The notes below the pieces were generated by a model. The model searched no databases. It saw only the letters and a program-made list of their open reading frames with translations, and was not told the origin of the DNA. The translations under genes and the position numbers were made by a program. Positions 1-4,986 of a stretch of DNA of 8,431 nt are shown piece by piece. The first letter of the stretch is position 1. Each line of letters starts with the position of its first letter. This stretch comes from Clostridiales bacterium (GTDB lineage: Bacteria > Bacillota > Clostridia > Oscillospirales > Ruminococcaceae), in NCBI GenBank assembly GCA_012800685.1, contig JAAZIT010000148.1, forward strand, positions 1 to 8,431, read 5' to 3'.

Positions 1-2
1 CA

Positions 3-146
3 AATGTTAACCGACTGTTGCCAAGATTAGACAAAAAGTCTCTTGGAACGCTAAATAGAGCCTTTGTAAAGTTGTTACAAAATTTACCTATTAATCTTGT
101 TCAACATAACAAAGAACTGTGCAATATCAACTGCTTTGGCATATAA
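3..146 (+). CDS. Possible C-terminal fragment of an unidentified protein
   Basis: Frame 3 is open from the window edge for 47 codons and ends in TAA at 144-146. The other two forward frames hit stops within about 30 bases. The translation (NVNRLLPRLDKKSLGTLNRA, then a leucine-rich, basic stretch) looks protein-like, but I do not recognise a family. A run this long in AT-rich DNA can arise by chance, so the call is weak. A hairpin with arms 21-32 and 38-46 lies inside it (CCAAG..AGAC against GTCT.CTTGG). Confidence 0.3.
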   Translation, partial: NVNRLLPRLDKKSLGTLNRAFVKLLQNLPINLVQHNKELCNINCFGI

Positions 147-202
147 TTTTTGTGCAAAAAGGAGATTAGGAATATTGTAAACGAAACCACTTATAAAATA
201 AG

Positions 203-230
203 TTGACAGATTGCTGTCATTAGTTATAAT
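203..230 (+). promoter_or_regulatory. Near-consensus sigma-A promoter with palindromic operator over the -35 box
   Basis: TTGACA (203-208) and TATAAT (225-230) are separated by 16 bp, which matches the vegetative promoter consensus. A perfect inverted repeat, TGACAG-ATTG-CTGTCA (204-219), overlaps the -35 box and half of the spacer, where a dimeric repressor would block RNA polymerase. The nearest downstream gene starts at 378, so the leader would be about 140 nt. A 16-codon ORF with a weak ribosome binding site (253-303, MNMDREANRFYLEREV) sits in that leader. I cannot tell whether it is translated. Confidence 0.6.
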
Positions 231-377
231 AGTAGTATGAGATAATAAGAGTATGAACATGGACAGAGAAGCTAATAGATTTTATTTAGAAAGGGAAGTC
301 TAAGTTAAATTTTTGATTAGCTTAAATATTAGAGACGTAAAAAGTAGAAAAAAATCACAAAAAAGAGAGGTAATATT

Positions 378-845
378 ATGAGCAAATATAATTTTTTAGA
401 TGCAATTGATAGAGGCGAGATTGTTAAGTTTTTACAGGGACAATGGCCCTATAAAATCGAGTCGCCAAATTATGTAGCAGGAATTGAGCCAGACTATATT
501 AGACAGGTTTTAAAAGAAGCAGTTTATGGAGCATACGAAATCGACTTAACGGTTAGATCCAAATTCGAACAGGCGATTATCCAAATGCTCGACGGAGATG
601 CCTACGGAGTTTATATTGGTGCTATGTATGGAATGCTTCAAAAGATTAACGAGCTAGATGAAAAATCTCCATTTAAAATTGATGAAGACATAATGCCACA
701 AATTAGAAGGAAGCTTATTAGAAACCAAGAAAGCTTTAGAATGGGAATTTCAGGCTGTGATGGCTATTACAATAGCGACCCATGGGGAGATATCCAAAAA
801 TATAATGACGAATGCCACTTTAAATATGGCTTTGAGGTAATTTAG
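378..845 (+). CDS. Hypothetical protein, 155 aa, no recognised family
   Basis: The ATG at 378 is preceded by an AGAGAGG ribosome binding site about 8 nt upstream, and the frame ends in TAG. The product is small, apparently soluble and rich in Asp, Glu, Tyr and Lys. It has no signal peptide or membrane segment. The middle (about residues 40-100) looks helical; the C-terminal part is rich in Gly, Tyr and Trp (GISGCDGYY..DPWGDI). Size and composition resemble orphan immunity proteins of contact-dependent or polymorphic toxin systems, but I see no diagnostic motif and no toxin gene beside it, so this is only a guess. It has its own promoter (203-230), and the nearest downstream gene is convergent, so it is probably monocistronic. 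Confidence 0.75.
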   Translation: MSKYNFLDAIDRGEIVKFLQGQWPYKIESPNYVAGIEPDYIRQVLKEAVYGAYEIDLTVRSKFEQAIIQMLDGDAYGVYIGAMYGMLQKINELDEKSPFKIDEDIMPQIRRKLIRNQESFRMGISGCDGYYNSDPWGDIQKYNDECHFKYGFEVI

Positions 846-1013
846 GGCTAAACAAAAATAAAAATCACCTAAGACCTCACTAACATTTGAATAAAAATCT
901 TTCCTAAAATTTAAACTAACGCTCCAACTAACACTAACAACTAAATAACACTTATATTAACAACTAGATTACTACATCAACCAACACCTATACCATTATA
1001 TATCCCATAAATG

Positions 1014-1049
1014 AACCAGCCACACTAATTTAATTTAGCGTGGTTGGTT
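1014..1049. terminator. Hairpin between convergent genes, possible bidirectional terminator
   Basis: Arms AACCAGCCAC (1014-1023) and GTGGTTGGTT (1040-1049) pair over 10 bp with one G-T wobble. CTAA and TTAG can extend the stem inside the loop. The hairpin lies between the + gene ending at 845 and the - gene ending at 1120. There is no strong T-run on either side, so termination by the classical intrinsic mechanism is uncertain. The rest of 846-1119 is AT-rich, and I see no gene in it. Confidence 0.5.
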
Positions 1050-1119
1050 CTCTTGCGATAAATATATAGAGGTTAGAAAGGCAATATATTTTAGGCGATA
1101 CGCTAATATTTATGTAAAG

Positions 1120-1578
1120 CTAGCATATATCATATATAAGGGGCTTGTTGGAATATTTAACATTCTTGTCAATAAGAAGCCCCTCTTCGCCACGATTTAT
1201 ATGAAACCTTAAATGCCAACTCGTGTTTTCCAAAACCATGGTTAAGCAGAATTGTATGTCTGGAAATTTCTCTTTGATTTTCTTCTTAAATTCCCTAAAA
1301 AAATATAGGGCAAATTTCGACGAAATAGATTCTATCTGAAAAACTTGATTTAAATCAATTTGATTTGTTAAATTCTCAAAGCTACTAAGACTAACATAAT
1401 TATCGTGAATAAATTCCATTGGCTCTGAAAGTCCAGAGTGAAGTAAAATGCATTCATTTTGATAGACAATGTTATCCACGGTGGTATTAATATATTGTTG
1501 AACCTTATCAATCTGTTCTTGAGGCATATTCTCTTTTTGAAGATACATAAGCTCTATCATTTTTTTGTTTGATGGCAT
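1120..1578 (-). CDS. Hypothetical protein, 152 aa, no recognised family
   Basis: The start (CAT at 1576-1578 on the + strand) has a very strong minus-strand ribosome binding site, AAGGAGGAG, a few bases upstream, and the frame ends in TAG. The N-terminal part is charged and helical (MPSNKKMIELMYLQKENMPQ). Around residues 90-105 is a basic amphipathic segment (YFFREFKKKIKEKFPD), followed by what looks like beta structure. There is no signal peptide, transmembrane helix or catalytic motif that I recognise. A promoter (1720-1748) lies about 135 nt upstream of the start codon. It converges with the gene at 378-845. Confidence 0.75.
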   Translation of the reverse strand: MPSNKKMIELMYLQKENMPQEQIDKVQQYINTTVDNIVYQNECILLHSGLSEPMEFIHDNYVSLSSFENLTNQIDLNQVFQIESISSKFALYFFREFKKKIKEKFPDIQFCLTMVLENTSWHLRFHINRGEEGLLIDKNVKYSNKPLIYDIC

Positions 1579-1719
1579 GACTTCTCCTCCTTTTTGAAAT
1601 CATTATATACAAAGGCGAATAACTGGTTAATTAGCTCAATACAACGTAAATGCGTACTTAATTCAAACTTATAAGAAATATTTCATATCCAAATAGTAAA
1701 CATTCTTTCATATACATAT

Positions 1720-1748
1720 ATTTTAACATATTATTTTAACAATGTCAA
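1720..1748 (-). promoter_or_regulatory. Strong minus-strand promoter for the 152-aa gene
   Basis: Read on the minus strand, TTGACA (1743-1748) is followed after exactly 17 bp by TAAAAT (1720-1725). The -10 carries a TG one base upstream, giving the extended form TGTTAAAAT. Transcription would start near 1713 and leave a leader of about 135 nt before the start codon at 1578. A second TATAAT-like element lies close to the ribosome binding site but lacks a matching -35 box. Confidence 0.65.
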
Positions 1749-1771
1749 GGATTTTTGGTAAATTTGCCACG

Positions 1772-1814
1772 AAAAAAGCACAATACCAGAAGGGATAAAC
1801 TGGCATTGTGCTTT
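1772..1814 (-). terminator. Intrinsic-terminator-like hairpin, minus strand
   Basis: Two 15-base arms (1775-1789 and 1800-1814) with a 10-base loop pair at every position but one. The odd pair is A-C in plus-strand RNA but a U-G wobble in minus-strand RNA. On the minus strand the stem runs into six consecutive U residues (plus-strand A-run 1772-1777). The polarity therefore favours termination of a minus-strand transcript, just upstream of the minus promoter at 1720-1748. No minus-strand gene is visible upstream, so it may act as an insulator or as the 3' end of an unannotated RNA. Confidence 0.5.
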
Positions 1815-1914
1815 GCTATATTATTTTCATACAATATAGCACTTCATATGTTATGGGGGGATAAGGAAATGAAAAGTAATGAAGTTGTTTGGACAGGCTT
1901 GTCAAAACTTCATT
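1815..1914. other. Two further hairpins in a gene-free stretch
   Basis: GCTATATT (1815-1822) and AATATAGC (1833-1840) form a perfect 8-bp stem directly abutting the terminator-like hairpin at 1772-1814. A second stem pairs AATGAAGTT (1878-1886) with AACTTCATT (1906-1914), with additional TTG..ACA pairing inside. Between them is a G6 run (1855-1860), unusual in this AT-rich DNA. It is followed 8 nt later by a 15-codon ORF (1869-1916, MKSNEVVWTGLSKLH) that coincides with the second hairpin. Whether this is a leader peptide or chance is unclear. Confidence 0.4.
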
Positions 1915-2181
1915 AATCCTAGTTTAGCATAAAATATACTACAATTCAATAGGTTTTCCTGCATAGCCAGTTAATAGCGTGGATAGCAAAATTGTAAGAC
2001 TTTATACGTCACCAAAACAGTGGAACATTTATAAATCGACGGCTAAATAAATATTTCGACATGACTAAATTGCCCACTGATACAAAAGCCAATGATGTGT
2101 TAACCGTGTTCTCTCTTTTTATCCAAATAAAAACTAGTTTCGACACCAAAACCTATTGATGTTTGAAAGGATACTAATAGC

Positions 2182-2278
2182 TTAGCTACTAGGTAGCGGA
2201 TTATTTCACCTAGTTGCACAGTCGCCTAGTGGTTTGAGGGTTTGGCGACTAATGATATAATCCTTAGTCACTAGCTAA
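2182..2278. other. Nested palindrome with alternative folds (candidate structured RNA or palindromic element)
   Basis: Three concentric perfect inverted repeats share one axis: TTAGCTA/TAGCTAA (2182-2188/2272-2278), GGATTAT/ATAATCC (2198-2204/2257-2263) and AGTCGCC/GGCGACT (2220-2226/2244-2250). The same bases also form a competing set: ACTAGGT/ACCTAGT (2188-2194/2208-2214), GACTAA/TTAGTC (2247-2252/2264-2269) and CTAGTG/CACTAG (2226-2231/2269-2274). No ORF runs through it. It lies about 360 bp upstream of hndA and before that gene's promoter, so it is probably not part of the hnd leader. Apart from the hairpins listed separately, I see no gene in 1579-2642. Confidence 0.5.
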
Positions 2279-2420
2279 CCACCTGACATATATTCCCTTG
2301 CTCACAGCCTGTGGCTTATAACATATCCATTTTAGAAATAACATCTAAACCCTCTTTGCATTTTTATGTAAAAACACCATAGAATTGGGATTTCGCTTAA
2401 ACGGTTACCTAAAGCTAACT

Positions 2421-2441
2421 ACAAAATATGTGATATTTTGT
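2421..2441. promoter_or_regulatory. Perfect palindrome upstream of the hydrogenase promoter, candidate operator
   Basis: ACAAAATAT (2421-2429) and ATATTTTGT (2433-2441) are perfect inverted repeats around GTG, centred about 80 bp upstream of the -10 box. The position suits an activator or a looping repressor. The half-site does not match the Rex (TTGTTAA) or FNR/CRP (TGTGA) consensus that I know, so no regulator is assigned. Confidence 0.35.
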
Positions 2442-2483
2442 GCAAAATCAACAAAAAAAGACATTAGGCTATGTTTAGATTTT

Positions 2484-2515
2484 TTGTAGATATTTTAATT
2501 AAAATATGCTATAAT
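2484..2515 (+). promoter_or_regulatory. Promoter of the hydrogenase operon (extended -10)
   Basis: TATAAT (2510-2515) is preceded by TG-C (2507-2509), a perfect extended -10 element. The -35 is poor: TTGTAG (2484-2489) is spaced 20 bp away, and TAGATA (2487-2492) is correctly spaced but weak. Transcription would start near 2522 and give a leader of about 120 nt. That leader contains a 12-bp perfect palindrome ATACTATAGTAT (2544-2555) and a small hairpin (2602-2615, ATCGT-GTAA-ACGAT) shortly before the ribosome binding site. An inverted pair, AAAAAAGACA (2454-2463) and TGTCTTTTTT (2534-2543), flanks the promoter. Confidence 0.6.
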
Positions 2516-2642
2516 TATTACTGTGTGATAAGGTGTCTTTTTTATACTATAGTATGAATAAAATATAATAAACAAAAAGCCCTTATTTAACTCTATTTCC
2601 AATCGTGTAAACGATGGCAATTATAAAACAGGAGGTTTTGAA

Positions 2643-3140
2643 ATGAGCAAAGTATTATCCACTATTCCTTTTAATGGAACTCCAGAGCAAGAAGCTGAAC
2701 TCATGAAGATTATTGAAGCAAACAAATCTGACAAAGGCGCACTTATGATGGTGTTGCATTCTGCTCAAGAGTTGTATGGTTATCTTCCAATCGAGGTACA
2801 GAAAATCATTGCAAAAGAAATGGACATTCCACTAGAAAAAATCTATGGAGTAGTAACATTCTACTCACAGTTTTCTCTTAATCCAAAGGGAAAATACACT
2901 ATTTCAGTTTGTCTGGGAACAGCTTGCTATGTTAAGGGAGCTGGCGACATATTTGAAAAGCTTAGTGAAGAATTAGGAATTAAGGGTGGAGAAACAACTA
3001 GCGATGGAAAATACACATTAGTTGACTGCCGTTGTATCGGTGCTTGTGGACTTGCACCAGTACTTACAGTAAATGAAGATGTTTACGGAAGAATCACAGT
3101 AGACGACATTCCAGGCATAATAGCAAAATATGCTGAATAA
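2643..3140 (+). CDS. hndA: NuoE-like [2Fe-2S] subunit of electron-bifurcating [FeFe] hydrogenase
   Basis: This 165-aa protein is the 24-kDa-type (NuoE/HydC/HndA) subunit, which passes electrons within the cytosolic NAD(P)-linked hydrogenase complex. An N-terminal helical domain (about 1-80, with LHSAQELYGYLP and IYGVVTFYSQF) is followed by a thioredoxin-like [2Fe-2S] domain. The four cluster ligands are visible as C90-x4-C95 and C131-x3-C135 (SVCLGTAC, CRCIGACGLAP). C129 is an extra cysteine. Length is usual for the family. AGGAGG at 2630-2635 fixes the start 7 nt downstream. It is the first gene of the operon, but an unusual 695-bp repeat-filled gap follows. Its last 12 codons, stop included, are the founding part of that repeat array. 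The alternative name in three-subunit systems is hydC. Confidence 0.95.
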   Translation: MSKVLSTIPFNGTPEQEAELMKIIEANKSDKGALMMVLHSAQELYGYLPIEVQKIIAKEMDIPLEKIYGVVTFYSQFSLNPKGKYTISVCLGTACYVKGAGDIFEKLSEELGIKGGETTSDGKYTLVDCRCIGACGLAPVLTVNEDVYGRITVDDIPGIIAKYAE

Positions 3141-3835
3141 GCGAAATAATAGGATTATCACAAGACACTCCAAGCAAACAAAGTCATTGGGAATGTCTAG
3201 GACATTCCAGGCATAATAGCAAAATACGCTGAATAAGCGAAATTAAGGGATTAATGCTATATACTCTAAACAAACAAAGTCATTGGGAATGTCTAGGACA
3301 TTCCAGGCATAATAGCAAAATACGCTGAATAAGCAAAATAATAGGATTATCACAAGACACTCCAAGCAAACAAAGTCATTGGGAATGTCTAGGATATTGC
3401 AGGCATAATAGCAAAATACGCTGAATAAGCAAAACTAAGGGATTAAAGCTATATACTCTAAGCGAACAAAGTTACTGGCAATGTCTAGGACATTCCAGAG
3501 AAAAGTTCATCACAAGTGTTCTAAGCAATCCAAGTAATTGGCAAATCTAAGACATAACTAGAAATAATCTCAAAACACACCAAATAGCCCAAATTAAGAG
3601 ATTATGAAAAATGTTCTAAGCAATCCAAGTAATTGGCAAATCTAAGACATAACTAGAAATAATCTCAAAACACACCAAATAGCCCAAATTAAGAGATTAT
3701 CAAAAATATCCTAAGCAATTCAAGTTATTGAAATGCCTAAGATAAAACAATCATAACAGCAAAACACTCTAAGCGATCAACATAACAAGTTTAAAACAAG
3801 TACCAAAAATACTCTAAACAAAGGAACTTACCAAG
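3105..3835 (+). repeat. Tandem array of ~96-bp units seeded by the 3' end of hndA
   Basis: Units begin with GACATTCCAGG-like sequence at 3105, 3201, 3297 and 3393, exactly 96 bp apart. Further units begin at 3489 (62 bp, internally deleted), 3551 (95 bp), 3646 (95 bp) and 3741 (degenerate, running to the ATPase gene). Unit 1 contains the last 11 sense codons and the stop of hndA. Units 2-4 repeat that coding end and its TAA almost base for base. Units 1 and 3 differ at only two positions, while units 2 and 4 share a different middle, giving an A-B-A-B higher-order pattern. Units 6 and 7 are near-identical to each other but diverged from the rest. At the unit 1/2 and 2/3 joints GGAATGTC-TAG-GACATTCC forms a perfect 8-bp hairpin; later joints keep it imperfectly. 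I see no gene in 3141-3835. Confidence 0.93.
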
Positions 3836-4393
3836 ATGATGACAGAGCTTTCATTAAATGTTTTAGATGTTGCACAGAATTCAGTTAAAGCTGGTGCAAA
3901 GCTAATTGAAATATCGGTGATAGCTGATAGCCATACCGACAGATTAGTTATAACTATAAATGATAACGGCTGTGGAATGAGCGATGAGCAGGTGACAAAG
4001 GTAACCGACCCATTTTTCACAACAAGAACCACGAGAGAGGTTGGCTTAGGAATTCCATTTTTTAAGCTTGCGTGTGAAACTACAGGTGGAGCTTTTGAGA
4101 TAAAGTCAAAGCTAGATGAGGGAACTTTGGTTAAAGCGGAGTTTGTGCTGTCCCATATTGACAGAATGCCATTAGGGGATATGCCTGCAACAATGTTAAG
4201 TCTTGTTACAATGAACATAGACATTGATTTTGTCTATAGGTTTAGAGTAAATGAAAAAGAGTTTATAATGGATACAAGGGAATTTCGTGAGGTTTTAGAA
4301 GGAATTCCGTTTAATACTCCTGAGGTGTCTAGGTATATAAAAGAGTATCTTGAGGGAAATCAGACAGAGGTTCAGGGGGATATCGTAATATAA
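3836..4393 (+). CDS. Histidine-kinase-like (GHKL) ATPase without a kinase dimerisation domain
   Basis: This 185-aa cytosolic protein has a HATPase_c fold in about residues 1-108. Its N box is DVAQNS (N15), the G1 box NDNGCGM (D43, G45, G47), the F box DPFFTTR (58-64) and the G2 box VGLGIPF (69-75), so ATP and Mg binding look intact. There is no phospho-acceptor histidine domain, and the C-terminal 75 residues match nothing I recognise. Such stand-alone ATPases are common in clostridial hydrogenase operons; their role is not settled, with regulation or redox-dependent signalling being possible. The start is ATG-ATG at 3836/3839 behind a modest AAGGA site. It is separated from hndA by the repeat array and from hndB by a 218-bp structured spacer. 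Confidence 0.87.
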   Translation: MMTELSLNVLDVAQNSVKAGAKLIEISVIADSHTDRLVITINDNGCGMSDEQVTKVTDPFFTTRTTREVGLGIPFFKLACETTGGAFEIKSKLDEGTLVKAEFVLSHIDRMPLGDMPATMLSLVTMNIDIDFVYRFRVNEKEFIMDTREFREVLEGIPFNTPEVSRYIKEYLEGNQTEVQGDIVI

Positions 4394-4415
4394 GTGTTTT
4401 AAATAAAACGCTTGT

Positions 4416-4556
4416 CGCAGAGTTTTGGTAAGAGGTTGCCAATATCTGCGAAATCAAGGCAAGAATTTAGTAAGAGGTTGCTAAAGACTGCCAATAAGTT
4501 ATATTTACAAAATGGCTGTAGGTTTTTGGTAAGAGGTTGCCGAAATATGCCAGCCA
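4416..4556 (+). repeat. Three hairpins with identical AGAGGT hexaloop (candidate structured RNA)
   Basis: Three stem-loops fall at 4416-4450, 4458-4492 and 4513-4556. Each has a terminal stem of the pattern TTTRGTA-AGAGGT-TGCYAAA, with loops at 4431-4436, 4473-4478 and 4532-4537. The closing pairs A-T and T-G are constant. The inner G-C pair of copies 1 and 3 becomes A-T in copy 2, a compensatory change. Outer stems differ in sequence yet still pair: CGCAGA/TCTGCG, GGCA/TGCC and TGGCTG/CAGCCA. A further small hairpin (4558-4573, CCACAA-AATA-TTGTGG) precedes the ribosome binding site of hndB. A 60-codon TTG-start frame (4412-4594) runs through the region, but I judge it non-coding. Confidence 0.7.
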
Positions 4557-4611
4557 CCCACAAAATATTGTGGAAAAATAGTTTTAAGAAATAATATTTA
4601 GGAGGACTATA

Positions 4612-4971
4612 ATGAAATCTTTAGCAGAGTTGAAAGCAATTCGTGATAAGATGCAGGGTACAATCGGACTTCGTGCAGAAGACGAGACAGCCACTAGAGT
4701 TGTTGTAGGAATGGCTACCTGTGGTATCGCAGCTGGCGCAAGACCTGTTTTGACTGCATTTGTAAATGGAGTTCAAGAAAAAAAGCTATCTAACGTTATG
4801 GTAACACAGACAGGCTGTATTGGATTATGTAAATATGAGCCAATTGTTGAGGTAATTGAGCCTGGAAAAGATAAGGTTACATATGTACACGTTACACCAG
4901 AGAAAGCAGATGAAATAATTGAAAAGCACCTAGTAAATGGACAGGTGGTTTCAGAGTATATTATTAAATAA
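4612..4971 (+). CDS. hndB: Thioredoxin-fold [2Fe-2S] ferredoxin-like hydrogenase subunit
   Basis: This 119-aa protein corresponds to HndB of the four-gene hydrogenase operons known from Desulfovibrio fructosovorans and many clostridia. It is presumed to carry electrons within the soluble hydrogenase complex or to help assemble it. The conserved stretches MATCGIAAGAR (C37) and TQTGCIGLCKYEP (C69, C73) match the thioredoxin-like ferredoxin fold. Only three cysteines are present in the whole protein, one fewer than the usual four ligands of a [2Fe-2S] cluster. The cluster may be absent or have a non-Cys ligand; I believe CGIAAGA is common in this family, but have not checked. AGGAGG at 4600-4605 sets the start. 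The stop codon is 15 bp from the start of hndC, so the two are surely co-transcribed. Confidence 0.88.
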   Translation: MKSLAELKAIRDKMQGTIGLRAEDETATRVVVGMATCGIAAGARPVLTAFVNGVQEKKLSNVMVTQTGCIGLCKYEPIVEVIEPGKDKVTYVHVTPEKADEIIEKHLVNGQVVSEYIIK

Positions 4972-4986
4972 GGAGGAATACAAACT

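Noticed and set aside
150..180. AAAGGAG ribosome binding site after the 5' fragment
   Set aside because: The only start codon at a suitable distance (TTG near 175) is followed at once by TAA, so no gene can begin there.
1869..1916. 15-codon leader peptide MKSNEVVWTGLSKLH
   Set aside because: A purine-rich site precedes it, but the frame coincides with a hairpin, no gene follows on that strand for 700 bp, and frames this short are expected by chance.
3141..3835. CRISPR array
   Set aside because: The units are about 95-96 bp and repeated over their full length, without short repeats separated by unique spacers, and no cas gene is present.
4412..4594. 60-codon open frame with TTG start between the ATPase and hndB
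   Set aside because: It has no ribosome binding site. Its length is explained by the tandem hairpin repeats, the third of which is out of phase with the first two. The translation is basic and low in complexity.
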